A stretch of 64,000 nt of DNA. Origin: Demequina muriae. Lineage in GTDB: Bacteria > Actinomycetota > Actinomycetes > Actinomycetales > Demequinaceae. The notes below the pieces were generated by a model. It had not been told where the DNA came from. It worked only from the letters and a program-made list of their open reading frames with translations, and searched no databases. This document shows positions 17,091 through 25,727 of this stretch, piece after piece (the first letter of the stretch is position 1; each line of letters starts with the position of its first letter). A program made the translations under genes and the position numbers. The DNA lies in contig NZ_JAUHQA010000001.1 in the NCBI RefSeq assembly GCF_030418295.1, positions 1,612,001 to 1,676,000 on the forward strand, written 5' to 3'.

Positions 17091-17821
17091 GTGTGAATCC
17101 CGCACTCCGTCTTTCCCTGTCCCGACCAGCGGCCCGCGCGCGGGTCCTCGCCGGGCGCGACCTTGCGGGTGCACGGCGCGCAGCCGATGCTGGGGTAGCC
17201 CTGGGAGGTAAGGGGGTTGCGGGGCAGGTCGTGGTCCACCTGGTAGCGCTCCACGTCGGCATCGTCCCAGCGGGCGAGCGGGTTGATCTTGACCAGCCCG
17301 TGCTTCTCGTCCCAGCTCACCACGGGCATCTGCGACCGCGTGACGGCATCGACCCGGCGCGCCCCGGTGACCCACGCGTCGTAGCCCGCGAGGGCGCGGG
17401 CGAGGGGATCGACCTTGCGCATGAAGCAGCACAGGTTGGGGTCGCGGGCGAACAGGTCCTTGCCGTACTCGGCATCCTGCTCCGCGACCGTGAGATTCGG
17501 CATGACGTCGACGATGGTGATCGGGAACTCGCGCGCCGAGCGGTCACGCGTGTCCAGCGTCTCCTGGAAGTGGTACCCCGTCTCGAGGAACAGCACGTCC
17601 ACGCCCGCGAGCCGCGCGCCGAACATGTGGGGCAGGATCGTGTCCTGCATCGACGAGGCGACTCCGAGCCCCCGTCCGAACGTGGCGACCGCCCAGTCGG
17701 CGATGTGGGTGGCCGAGGCGTTCTCGAGACGCGAGGCGACCGCCGCGCAGGTCTCGGCGTTCCACTCGCGAGGGTTGAGCGCGGTCAGCGCCGCGGCGCC
17801 CGACAGCGACGGGATGCTCAC
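17087..17821 (-). CDS. cysH: adenylylsulfate (APS) reductase, [4Fe-4S] type
   Basis: 244 residues. The iron-sulfur cysteines are Cys131-Cys132 and Cys214/Cys217 (CAPC), and the catalytic C-terminal motif is KTECGIH with Cys240. The Cys-Cys plus CxxC set marks APS reductases, whereas enzymes using PAPS lack the cluster. That fits the absence of an APS kinase here. It reduces APS to sulfite with thioredoxin. GTG 17821 is the start: it overlaps the sulfite reductase stop as GTGA and gives family-typical length. A longer open frame to 18100 runs over the upstream gene. Confidence 0.94.
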   Translation of the reverse strand: MSIPSLSGAAALTALNPREWNAETCAAVASRLENASATHIADWAVATFGRGLGVASSMQDTILPHMFGARLAGVDVLFLETGYHFQETLDTRDRSAREFPITIVDVMPNLTVAEQDAEYGKDLFARDPNLCCFMRKVDPLARALAGYDAWVTGARRVDAVTRSQMPVVSWDEKHGLVKINPLARWDDADVERYQVDHDLPRNPLTSQGYPSIGCAPCTRKVAPGEDPRAGRWSGQGKTECGIHT

Positions 17822-19605
17822 TTGATCAGCTCCTCTTCCGCCCGGAACGCCCAGTCCGCGAACGTCTCCTCGGGGCCGGTGCGGTCTGCGAGGTAGTGCG
17901 TCGTGACGCGCTGGACGTAGTCGGGCATCCCCGTCTGCGTGACCTTGTGGCCGCGGATCTTGCGCCCGAAGTCGTTGTCCTCGCCACGTCCCAGCCGGCC
18001 GCCCAGGTGCACCTGGAAGCCGGGGACCTGCTCGCCCGACTCCTCGTCCAGCACGAGCTGGCCCTTGAAGCCGATGTCCGCGATCTGCACGCGGGCGCAC
18101 GAGTTGGGGCAGCCGTTCACATGCACGGTGATGGGGTTGTCGAGCGTCGGGAACTGCTGGTCGAGGACCTTCACGACCTCGCGGGCCGTCGCCTTGGTCT
18201 CGACGATCGCGAGCTTGCAGTACTCGATTCCGGTGCAGGCGATGACGTTGCGGTGGAACTCGCCGGGGTCGGAGTCCAGCTCGAGCGCGCGCAGTCCGTT
18301 GACGACGTCGCTGACCTTGTCCTGGTCGACGTCGAGCACCAGGATCTTCTGCAGCGGAGTGAGGCGGATGCGGTCGGAGCCGACGTTCTCCGCGACGTCA
18401 GCGATCGACTGCATCTTGGTGCCGGAGACGCGGCCCGCGACCGGAGCGACGCCCACGTACCAGCGGCCGTCGGCCTGCTCGTGGATGCCCACATGGTCTC
18501 CGCGGTCTCCCGGAACTCCTACCTGGGGGGCGGGTCCCTTGGGGAGCTCGTAGCCGAGGTAGTCGTCCTGCAGCACCTGCAGGAACTTCTCCGCTCCCCA
18601 GGCCTTGACGAGGAACTTGAGACGGGCGCGCGTGCGCAGTCGGCGATAGCCGTGATCACGGAAGATGCTGACGACGCCCTTCCAGACCTCGTGCGCGATC
18701 TCCGGCTTGACGAAGACGCCGAGTCGCACGCCGAGGAAGGGATTCACGGACAGACCGCCGCCGACCCACAGGTCGTAGCCGACGCCCAGCTCGGGGTGCT
18801 CCACGGCGCAGAACGCGATGTCCTGGACCTCGTGAAGGATGTCGGGGACCGGCTGCCCCGTGAAGGCGGTCTTGAACTTCCGCGGCAGGTTCGAGAACTC
18901 AGGAGAGCCGATGTAGCGCTCCTTGATCTCGTTGATCTGAGGCGTGGGATCGATCAGCTCGTCCTTGGCGACTCCCGCGACGGGGGAGCCGAGGATCACG
19001 CGCGGGACGTCCCCGCAGGCCTCCGTGACCAGCAGACCCACCGCCTCGACGCGGCGGAAGATCTCGGGGACGTCCTCGATCCGGATCCAGTGCAGCTGGA
19101 TGTTCTGTCGGTCGGAGACGTCGGCGGTGTCGCGGCCGAACTCCTCGGAGATGCGCCCGATCTCGCGCGCCTGCGCCACCGACAGCTGGCCGCCGTCCGA
19201 GCGAATGCGGAGCATGAAGTACTCGTCGTCGAGCTGGTGCGGCTCGAGGATCGCGGTCTTGCCGCCGTCGATGCCCTGGCGGCGCTGCGTGTACAGCCCC
19301 CACCAGCGGAACCGGCCGCGCAGGTCGCCCGGGGGAATCGACCAGAAGCCCCACTTCGAGTACATCGACTCGATGCGCTCGCGCACCCGCAGCGGGTCGC
19401 CGGTGGACTTCATCTCCTCGTTGGGGTTCAGAGGAGTGCGGTCGCCTGCGGCCCACTGGCCGTCCTTGGAGGCGGTGTTCTTGCGCTGTGAGGCCTCGCG
19501 GGTGCGCATCTCGCGCGCCTCCTCGCGGTGGCGTCGGCGTTCGGCTGCCTCAGCGATCTGGGCAGGCGTGCGCGCGGTGGCACTGGTGGCATCGGCGTCA
19601 GTCAC
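17818..19605 (-). CDS. ferredoxin-dependent sulfite reductase (NirA/Sir type)
   Basis: 595 residues. Siroheme/[4Fe-4S] ligands are Cys457, Cys463, Cys499 and Cys503 (CTGIEYC and GCPNSC). Tyr105 (RWWGLYTQ) and Cys197 (TEACGD) match the pair that forms the Tyr-Cys crosslink in the Mycobacterium tuberculosis sulfite reductase NirA, supporting sulfite rather than nitrite as substrate. It makes sulfide from sulfite with six electrons from ferredoxin, probably supplied through the FprA-like reductase at 21033. A charged N-terminal extension (1-45) precedes the conserved GQWAAGDRTPLNPNEE. Start GTG 19605 has GAGGAG upstream. First structural gene of the operon, behind a polycysteine leader ORF. Confidence 0.93.
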   Translation of the reverse strand: MTDADATSATARTPAQIAEAAERRRHREEAREMRTREASQRKNTASKDGQWAAGDRTPLNPNEEMKSTGDPLRVRERIESMYSKWGFWSIPPGDLRGRFRWWGLYTQRRQGIDGGKTAILEPHQLDDEYFMLRIRSDGGQLSVAQAREIGRISEEFGRDTADVSDRQNIQLHWIRIEDVPEIFRRVEAVGLLVTEACGDVPRVILGSPVAGVAKDELIDPTPQINEIKERYIGSPEFSNLPRKFKTAFTGQPVPDILHEVQDIAFCAVEHPELGVGYDLWVGGGLSVNPFLGVRLGVFVKPEIAHEVWKGVVSIFRDHGYRRLRTRARLKFLVKAWGAEKFLQVLQDDYLGYELPKGPAPQVGVPGDRGDHVGIHEQADGRWYVGVAPVAGRVSGTKMQSIADVAENVGSDRIRLTPLQKILVLDVDQDKVSDVVNGLRALELDSDPGEFHRNVIACTGIEYCKLAIVETKATAREVVKVLDQQFPTLDNPITVHVNGCPNSCARVQIADIGFKGQLVLDEESGEQVPGFQVHLGGRLGRGEDNDFGRKIRGHKVTQTGMPDYVQRVTTHYLADRTGPEETFADWAFRAEEELIK

Positions 19606-19646
19606 CGAGACTCCTCGACTCGTCGTGTTCTGGGAGCGAGGCCGTG

Positions 19647-19682
19647 CGAGCGCGACTGGTCCGCGCTCGAAAGGCCGAGCGC
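19647..19682 (-). promoter_or_regulatory. mutually exclusive hairpins between leader ORF and sulfite reductase (attenuator candidate)
   Basis: On the minus-strand RNA two stems compete for the same arm. The arm CGAGCGCG (complement of 19669-19662) can pair with CGCGCTCG (complement of 19654-19647): 8 bp, 7-nt loop. Seven of its bases can instead pair with the upstream GCGCTCG (complement of 19682-19676): 6-nt loop. The downstream stem lies about 40 nt before the sulfite reductase start. There is no U-run, so control is more likely by translation or Rho access than by an intrinsic terminator (inference). Confidence 0.6.
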
Positions 19683-19713
19683 CCAGGGCTACAGGTGGGG
19701 TGTATCCGTGGGC

Positions 19714-19788
19714 TCAGGCCTCGGGACACATGGCACAACGGACGCAGCAGCACAGCATGGGTGCGCAGGAGTCCGGGGAGAATGCCAT
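19714..19788 (-). CDS. polycysteine leader peptide upstream of the sulfate operon
   Basis: A 24-codon ORF from ATG 19788 to TGA 19716-19714. Six codons are Cys (residues 8, 13, 14, 15, 18, 21), including a run of three in the segment MLCCCVRCAMC. No Shine-Dalgarno is visible; a CACTCT hexamer ends 5 nt upstream, consistent with leaderless transcription starting inside the tail of the phospholipase-like gene. Short polycysteine ORFs acting as cysteine-responsive attenuators ahead of sulfur genes are known in mycobacteria. Ribosome stalling on Cys codons when Cys-tRNA is scarce would choose between the two downstream hairpins and open the operon. The sequence is direct; the function is inferred. 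Confidence 0.75.
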   Translation of the reverse strand: MAFSPDSCAPMLCCCVRCAMCPEA

Positions 19789-19801
19789 AGCGGAGAGTGT
19801 C

Positions 19802-20893
19802 TCACAGGGCCGGGGGATGTGCCAGCCCCGTCTGACGGCCGCCGACCACGTGCGTGCGGTGGAAGGCCAGGATCTGGTCGATGACGGCATCCGACCGGGT
19901 CTCGAGCGCGATCTCCCTCGTGCCGAGCGCGACGCCGCCGCGCACGAAGTTGTGGGATCCGGTGATCGCGACGCGCTCTCCGGACGGCATCGTCATGACC
20001 AGGCACTTCGCGTGGAGGTACCGCCGCGAGCGGTACTGGGTGCGGTATCCCGTCGCCGCCATCGACGCGGAGATCAGGACTCGATTGGCGGGGGAGGCGT
20101 GGCGCGGTGGATTGAACCAGAGCGCGTGCGGCCGTTCGGCGATGATCCTGCCGAGCGGACCTGTGGGGCAGTACTGGGAGATGAGCAGCACGTGGACGGC
20201 CTCGGAGGCCAGCGTCATCGCACGACGGTAGATGACGGAGTCGCCGGGCACGCCGCCGTCGACGAGCACCGCGTCGTCACCATGGCGGAGGGTGAGCGAT
20301 GGATGCCCGAGCTGGGAGGCGTTCATGCGCACGATGCGCTCGTACACCTCGTCGAGTTCGTCGGCCAGGCGCGGGTCCTCCACGCGGAACATGTAGTCGG
20401 CGTTGCGGGCGCCACGATCGTCGATGTTGACGCCGCCGAACGCGTACGACACGTCGTCGATCACGCTCATCTTGGTGTGGGTCCTCCCCCTCCAGATCAG
20501 CCCTCGTTCCGACCCGAGCCACGTGAACTTCGCCCCCGCATCGGTCAGCCGCGAGGCGAGGGCCGACGACTCTCGCCGCCTCGTAGTCCGATACCGGGCG
20601 GGAAGGAACGTGCCCGCCGCGTCGATGTACGTGAACACGTCGGCCGCCACCTGCACGTCGACCCCTCGCCTGGCCGCGTCGACCAGCGCCTCGATGAGCG
20701 CATAGGTGCGCTGCTCGTCGGCGATGGTGAGAGTGGTCAGCCGCACCCGCCGCTGGGCGGCGTGCACCCGTGCCGTCGCGTCGTGGATGTACGCGCCGGG
20801 AAGCATCAGCGTCGGCGAGGGCAGGCCCCGCGGGGGCGCGTCGGCGTGCACCCGGCCGAGATCGGGCGACGGGGAAGGCATCACCGAGGTCAT
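19802..20893 (-). CDS. phospholipase D-like (cardiolipin synthase-like) protein
   Basis: 363 residues with two PLD-type repeats. The first motif is complete: His139, Lys141 and Asp146 in HTKMSVID, with the following GGVNIDDRG. The second is HAK (His294, Lys296) followed by GSHNF (312-316), but the Asp expected five residues after Lys is missing. Such proteins transfer phosphatidyl groups or cleave phosphodiesters. No clear signal peptide or membrane helix is seen. Start ATG 20893 is preferred, with a CACGCT hexamer 6 nt upstream; ATG 20881 is a close alternative. An in-frame extension to 21088 runs into the divergent ferredoxin reductase gene. Phospholipid synthesis is plausible but unproven. 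Confidence 0.72.
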   Translation of the reverse strand: MTSVMPSPSPDLGRVHADAPPRGLPSPTLMLPGAYIHDATARVHAAQRRVRLTTLTIADEQRTYALIEALVDAARRGVDVQVAADVFTYIDAAGTFLPARYRTTRRRESSALASRLTDAGAKFTWLGSERGLIWRGRTHTKMSVIDDVSYAFGGVNIDDRGARNADYMFRVEDPRLADELDEVYERIVRMNASQLGHPSLTLRHGDDAVLVDGGVPGDSVIYRRAMTLASEAVHVLLISQYCPTGPLGRIIAERPHALWFNPPRHASPANRVLISASMAATGYRTQYRSRRYLHAKCLVMTMPSGERVAITGSHNFVRGGVALGTREIALETRSDAVIDQILAFHRTHVVGGRQTGLAHPPAL

Positions 20894-20962
20894 GACTCGA
20901 GCGTGGCACTGGAACGGCGCGAGCGCGCGCCAACGCCGGGACGTCCATGTGACGTTCATGTC

Positions 20963-20968
20963 TATACT
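20963..20968 (+). promoter_or_regulatory. -10-like TATACT upstream of the ferredoxin reductase gene
   Basis: TATACT lies 64 nt before GTG 21033 in the divergent gap. It matches the sigma-70 -10 consensus in five of six bases. No good -35 is found at 16-18 nt spacing. Confidence 0.4.
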
Positions 20969-21032
20969 CGGGGCGACACGCGACCGAGACCGCCCTCGGC
21001 GCACGCCCACGCCCCTGAGGATTGAGACAACC

Positions 21033-22409
21033 GTGACCACAGACCGCCCGCTCCGGGTCGCCGTGATCGGTGCCGGCCCCGCCGGCACCTACGCCTCCGA
21101 CATCCTGTCCAAGAGCGACCTCGACGTATCCATCGACATCATCGAGCGCCTGCCAGCACCGTTCGGCCTGGTCCGCTATGGGGTCGCGCCTGACCACCCG
21201 CGCATCAAGCAGATCGTCGTCGCTCTCGCCAACGTGCTCGGCCGCGGCGACATCCGCCTGCTGGCCAACGTCGACATCGGCACCGACCTGTCGCTCCAGG
21301 ACCTGCGCGAGCACTACGACGCGGTGATCTTCGCGACGGGCGCGTTCAAGGACGCCGACCTCAACATCCCGGGCATCGACCTCGAGGGTTCGTACGGCGC
21401 CGCGGACTTCGTGAGCTGGTTCGACGGCCATCCCGACGTGCCGCGCACGTGGCCCCTCGACGCGAAGGAGGTCGCGGTGTTCGGCGTCGGCAACGTCGCG
21501 CTCGACGTCGCGCGCATCCTCGCGAAGCACCCCAAGGACCTCGCGGGCACCGAGGTGCCGGACAACGTCATGGAGCTGCTGAAGTCGTCCCCCGTCACCG
21601 ACGTGCACGTGTTCGGTCGTCGCGGCCCGGCGCAGGTGAAGTTCTCGCCGCTCGAGCTGCGCGAGCTGGGCCACGTGCCCGACGTCGACGTGATCGTGTA
21701 CCCCGAGGACTACGACTTCGACGAGGCCTCGATGGAGGCCGCAGAGAACAACAAGCAGACCAAGCAGGTCGTCAAGACGCTGACGGACTGGACGCTCAAG
21801 GAGCCCACGGGCGCCTCGCGACGCATCCACCTGCACTTCCTCCAGGCCCCTCATGAGGTGCTGGGCGAGGACGGCAAGGTGACAGGCGTCCGCGTCGAGC
21901 GGACCGCACTGCAGGGCGACGGCAACGTCAAGGGCACCGGGGAGTTCATCGACTACCCGGTCCAGGCCGTCTACCGCGCCGTGGGCTACTACGGCACCGA
22001 GATCGACGGCATCCCGTTCGACCAGTCGAAGGGCGTCATCGCCAACGACGGCGGGCGCGTGGTGGCCGGCGGCGACGTCGTGCCTGGTTACTACGCCACG
22101 GGCTGGATCAAGCGTGGACCGGTGGGGCTCATCGGCCACACCAAGTCCGATGCGCAGGAGACCATCGCGAACCTCGTCGAGGACGCCCCCCGGCTGTACG
22201 CGGAGAGCGAGGCCGGCGCCGAGCAGCGCAGCCCCGACAACCTGCTGCGACTGCTCCAGTCGCGCGGAGTCGACGTGGTGCAGTGGCACGACTGGGAACT
22301 GCTGGACGCACACGAGCGCGCCATCGGCGAGGCCGACGGTCGCGAGCGCGTCAAGGTGGTGCCGCGCGAGGAGATGACCGACATCGCGCTGGGCCGCACC
22401 GGCGCGTAG
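21033..22409 (+). CDS. ferredoxin-NADP+ reductase, adrenodoxin-reductase type (FprA-like)
   Basis: 458 residues. The FAD-binding GAGPAG is at 13-18, with the family-typical ERLPAPFGLVRYGVAPDHP. The NADP(H) site is FGVGNVALDVARIL, with GRRGPAQVKFS after it, and the C-terminal FAD motif AGGDVVPGYYATGWIKRGPVGLIG closes the domain. It exchanges electrons between NADPH and ferredoxin in the cytoplasm. The nearby ferredoxin-dependent sulfite reductase is a natural consumer, though the genes are divergent and separated by the phospholipase-like gene (inference). GTG 21033 gives the standard start before the Rossmann fold. The longer frame reaching back to 20706 overlaps the opposite gene and is rejected. 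Confidence 0.93.
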   Translation: MTTDRPLRVAVIGAGPAGTYASDILSKSDLDVSIDIIERLPAPFGLVRYGVAPDHPRIKQIVVALANVLGRGDIRLLANVDIGTDLSLQDLREHYDAVIFATGAFKDADLNIPGIDLEGSYGAADFVSWFDGHPDVPRTWPLDAKEVAVFGVGNVALDVARILAKHPKDLAGTEVPDNVMELLKSSPVTDVHVFGRRGPAQVKFSPLELRELGHVPDVDVIVYPEDYDFDEASMEAAENNKQTKQVVKTLTDWTLKEPTGASRRIHLHFLQAPHEVLGEDGKVTGVRVERTALQGDGNVKGTGEFIDYPVQAVYRAVGYYGTEIDGIPFDQSKGVIANDGGRVVAGGDVVPGYYATGWIKRGPVGLIGHTKSDAQETIANLVEDAPRLYAESEAGAEQRSPDNLLRLLQSRGVDVVQWHDWELLDAHERAIGEADGRERVKVVPREEMTDIALGRTGA

Positions 22410-22578
22410 GCGAGGCGAATGGCGGGGTGACCCGCGCATCGGCCCCGTGAGCTCCTGCGAGGACGGGAGATGACGCGGCCACGTCCTTGGTGACCCCGCG
22501 ACTCCCTGCGTCGCGATGGGAACCCGGCCCGAGCATCGGCCGTTCTCCCTTCGCGACCGATGTGAGGGAAGGAGAACC

Positions 22579-23442
22579 GTGTCAGGCAAGTACTTCAATG
22601 GCGTGAAGACCGCAGGTCTGTTCATCGTGCTGTGGGCCGTGCTGCTCGGCGTCGGCTCCTTCGTGGGCGGTGGGCAGTTCATCTGGGTCTTCGCGGCTCT
22701 CGGCGTCGCCGGCACCGCGTACGGCTACTGGAACTCGGACAAGCTCGCCATCAAGGCGATGCACGCGCGCCCGGTGACCGAGGTGGAGCAGCCAGCCATG
22801 TACCGCATCGTGCGGGAGCTCTCCGCCGAGGCGAACCAGCCCATGCCCCGCCTCTACGTGTCGCCCACGCAGGCCCCGAACGCCTTCGCCACGGGACGCA
22901 ACCCCAGCAATGCGGCGGTGTGCTGCACCGAGGGGATTCTCGGCCTGCTGAACGAGCGCGAGCTGCGGGGCGTCCTGGGCCACGAGCTCATGCACGTGTA
23001 CAACCGCGACATCCTCATCGGGTCGGTGGCGGCGGCGTTCGCGGGCATCATCACCGCGATCGCCCAGATGCTGTTCTTCTTCGGCGGCGGGAACTCGCGT
23101 GACAACCCGCTGGGACCCATCGGCATGCTCGCGATGCTGTTCCTCGCGCCCATCGCCGCCGCGCTGATCCGGATGGCGATCTCCCGCACCCGCGAGTACG
23201 ACGCGGACGAGGACGGCGCGACGCTCACGGGCGACCCGCTCGCGCTCGCCTCGGCCCTGCGCAAGCTCGAGCGAGGCACCAAGGCCAAGCCGCTGCCGCA
23301 GGACGCTGCGCTCGAGAACGTGTCGCACATGATGATCGCGAATCCCTTCTCCGGCGCCGGCATGGCGAAACTGTTCGCGACGCACCCGCCCATGGACGAA
23401 CGCGTGGCTCGGCTCGAACGGATGGCGGGCCGCCCTCTCTAG
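22579..23442 (+). CDS. htpX: M48-family zinc metalloprotease HtpX
   Basis: 287 residues with two N-terminal and two internal membrane helices. The zinc motif HELMH is at 135-139, and the third ligand Glu206 lies in [10 protein letters not shown]. HtpX degrades misfolded membrane proteins at the cytoplasmic face. GTG 22579 has AAGGAG 7 nt upstream and gives the usual family N-terminus. Two copies of the recurrent 9-mer GCATCGGCC (22436 and 22533) sit in the 169-nt gap before it. The tail [16 protein letters not shown] is typical of the family. Confidence 0.94.
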   Translation: MSGKYFNGVKTAGLFIVLWAVLLGVGSFVGGGQFIWVFAALGVAGTAYGYWNSDKLAIKAMHARPVTEVEQPAMYRIVRELSAEANQPMPRLYVSPTQAPNAFATGRNPSNAAVCCTEGILGLLNERELRGVLGHELMHVYNRDILIGSVAAAFAGIITAIAQMLFFFGGGNSRDNPLGPIGMLAMLFLAPIAAALIRMAISRTREYDADEDGATLTGDPLALASALRKLERGTKAKPLPQDAALENVSHMMIANPFSGAGMAKLFATHPPMDERVARLERMAGRPL

Positions 23443-23539
23443 GCCGTGGAATGCGCCCCCCTTTGCCGTGCGTTGGCATAGAAGGGCGCGGATGGTCGCC
23501 AGCCCGGTGGCTCCTCCCGTCTCACTGAGAGGAGTCCCG

Positions 23540-25270
23540 ATGACCCGCACGATCGCAGGAACCATCGTTCACGCGCTCGCCGAGCACGGGGTGACGCAGG
23601 TGTGGGGCGTGGTGGGCGACGCGCTGAACCCCTTCACCGAGGCGATGCGGCACGAGGACCGGCTCGAGTGGATCGGGGTGCGGCACGAGGAGACGGCCGC
23701 GTTCGCCGCTGGTGCTCAGTCGCAGCTCACCGACCGCATCGGCGTCTGCATGGGAACCGTGGGGCCCGGTTCGCTGCACCTGCTCAACGGGTTGTATGAC
23801 GCGAAGAAGTCGCACGCCCCCGTGCTCGCGATCTGCGGTCAGGTTCCCACGGCCGAGATCGGCACAGACTACTTCCAAGAGGTCCACAACGACCGCGTGT
23901 TCGCGGACGTCGCGGTGTGGAACCAGACGCTGACCTCGCCCGAGCAGCTGCCGCAGATGCTGGTCCAGGCGATCACCGCGGCGTATTCGCAGCGCGGCGT
24001 CGCCGTGCTCACGGTCCCTGGCGACGTGGGTGAGCTCGAGCTCGACGCCGACGTTCCCGAACTGTCCTTCGCACGCCCCCACCGTCAGTCCGAACCGGTC
24101 GAGGAGTCGCTCGCCGCCGCCGCAGCAGCACTGAACGGCGCCGAGCGCGTGACCATGCTCGTGGGCCGCGGCGCGGAGCATGCGCGCGATCAGACGCTCG
24201 CCGTGGCCGAGCGGCTGCAGGCGCCGATGGTCGTCACGCTGAAGGGCAAGAGCGGCTTCGACGGCGACCACCCGTATGGCGTGGGCCAGGCAGGGCTGCT
24301 CGGCAATCCCGGAGCGGCCGATGCGCTCGCCGACTGCGATGCGCTGCTCATGGTCGGCACCGACTTCCCGTACCGAGACTTCTACCCGACCGATGCGACG
24401 GTGGTCCAGATCGACCGCGCGGCCACCCACGTGGGGCGTCGCGTCACGGTCGACGTGCCGGTGGTGGGTGATGCGGGCGATGCGCTCACCGCGCTGCTCC
24501 CGAGGCTCGCGGGCGACCGCGACTCTTCTCACCTCGACGCCGCCGTGAAGTCGTACGACTCGTGGCGCGAGCGCCAGCGCTCGGTCGCGGACCCCGACTA
24601 CGAGAAGTCCGGGGTGGTGGCCAAGGTGCGCGCGAAGTTCGACAACCCCGATGATCGGATCCGACCCGAGGCGCTCGCGGCAGCCGTGGATCGGCACGCC
24701 CCCGACGACGCGGTGTTCACCGTGGACACCGGAATGTCGACGGTGTGGCTCGCCCGGTTCGTCGAGATGCGTGCTGGCCGGGAGCTCATCGGCTCGTTCA
24801 ACCTGGGCTCGATGGCCAACGCGCTGCCGCAGTCGCTCGGCGCCCAGGCGCTGGACCGGTCGCGCCGCGTGGTGTCCATGAGCGGCGACGGTGGGCTGAT
24901 GATGCTGCTGGGCGACCTGCGCACCGCGGTGACGCACCGACTGCCCGTCGTCGTGGTCGTGTTCGACAACGCGTCGCTGGGCATGGTGCAGCTGGAGCAG
25001 CAGCAGGGCGGGCTGCCGTCCTTCGGCACCGAGCTCGACAATCCGGACCTCGCCGCGGTCGGCACCGCGATGGGTCTCGCGTCGAGGCGCGTGGAGGAGC
25101 CGGGAGATCTGGACGCTGCGCTCGCATGGGCCTTCTCGCACGACGGCCCTGTGCTGCTCGACGTCATCACCAACCCCGACGAGATCTCGGTCCCGCCCCA
25201 TCCGAAGGTCTCGCAGGCGTGGGGATACGCGGTCGCCAAACTCACTGAGGGCATCGAGAGCAGGAGATGA
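23540..25270 (+). CDS. thiamine diphosphate-dependent pyruvate oxidase/dehydrogenase (PoxB-like)
   Basis: 576 residues, three-domain ThDP enzyme. The N-terminal domain begins VWGVVGDALNPF, with the catalytic Glu in GVRHEETAAF (about residue 52), and GPGSLHLLNGLYDAKKSHAPVLAI- and YFQEVHND-type segments typical of PoxB. The ThDP/Mg motif SGDGGLMM is followed by VFDNASLGMVQLEQ. E. coli PoxB converts pyruvate to acetate and CO2 and feeds electrons to quinone at the membrane. Acetolactate synthase is less likely given the YFQE and HND positions. ATG 23540 has GAGAGGAG upstream. It overlaps the following DUF4440 gene by 4 nt (ATGA). Confidence 0.86.
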   Translation: MTRTIAGTIVHALAEHGVTQVWGVVGDALNPFTEAMRHEDRLEWIGVRHEETAAFAAGAQSQLTDRIGVCMGTVGPGSLHLLNGLYDAKKSHAPVLAICGQVPTAEIGTDYFQEVHNDRVFADVAVWNQTLTSPEQLPQMLVQAITAAYSQRGVAVLTVPGDVGELELDADVPELSFARPHRQSEPVEESLAAAAAALNGAERVTMLVGRGAEHARDQTLAVAERLQAPMVVTLKGKSGFDGDHPYGVGQAGLLGNPGAADALADCDALLMVGTDFPYRDFYPTDATVVQIDRAATHVGRRVTVDVPVVGDAGDALTALLPRLAGDRDSSHLDAAVKSYDSWRERQRSVADPDYEKSGVVAKVRAKFDNPDDRIRPEALAAAVDRHAPDDAVFTVDTGMSTVWLARFVEMRAGRELIGSFNLGSMANALPQSLGAQALDRSRRVVSMSGDGGLMMLLGDLRTAVTHRLPVVVVVFDNASLGMVQLEQQQGGLPSFGTELDNPDLAAVGTAMGLASRRVEEPGDLDAALAWAFSHDGPVLLDVITNPDEISVPPHPKVSQAWGYAVAKLTEGIESRR

Positions 25271-25662
25271 GGATCATGAGAACGCAGGAGGAGCAGGAGC
25301 TGGTCGCACTCGAACGAGACGGCTGGGAGGCACTCACCAGCGGGCATGCCAGGGAGTTCTACGATGACGTGCTCGCGAGCGAGGCAGTCATGGTGTTCCC
25401 GTTCGGCGTGATGGAGCGCGACGACGCCATCGACGGCATGGCGGAGTCCCGCCGATGGCAGGACTACGAGCTCGAGGACGTCACCGTCCACGACCTCGGC
25501 GAGGGGCTGGCCGTGGTCGCGTATCGCGTCCGGGCGCGCCGGGTCGAGGAGCCGCCCTTCGAGGCGATGCTGTCGAGCACCTATGTGCGCTCGAGCGACG
25601 GCTGGCAGATGATGCTGCACCAGCAGTCGCCATCGGCAGTGAGGGTCCTCAGCGGTCGTTGA
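25267..25662 (+). CDS. DUF4440 / SnoaL-like (NTF2-fold) small protein
   Basis: 131 residues with the cone-shaped NTF2-like fold pattern: helix LVALERDGWEALTSG, then AREFYDDVLASEAVMVFPFG and strands up to the end YVRSSDGWQMMLHQQSP. The function of such proteins is varied and here unknown. The start ATG 25267 overlaps the PoxB-like stop as ATGA; an alternative ATG is 9 nt further on. Translational coupling suggests a job linked to the pyruvate oxidase. Confidence 0.8.
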   Translation: MRIMRTQEEQELVALERDGWEALTSGHAREFYDDVLASEAVMVFPFGVMERDDAIDGMAESRRWQDYELEDVTVHDLGEGLAVVAYRVRARRVEEPPFEAMLSSTYVRSSDGWQMMLHQQSPSAVRVLSGR

Positions 25663-25692
25663 CGGACGGCAGGTCCCCTCCCCCTCGCCGCG

Positions 25693-25721
25693 TCGAGAGC
25701 AGATACCCCTAGGGGTATCAT
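25693..25721 (+). promoter_or_regulatory. leaderless promoter with an 18-bp CsoR-like palindrome
   Basis: GATACCCCTAGGGGTATC at 25702-25719 is a perfect 18-bp palindrome with the CCCC/GGGG core of CsoR/CstR-family operators. A -35-like TCGAGA (25693-25698) and -10 TATCAT (25716-25721) have a 17-nt spacer. The -10 ends 6 nt before ATG 25728. A bound repressor would cover the spacer and part of the -10. Confidence 0.7.
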
Positions 25722-25727
25722 CATCGG

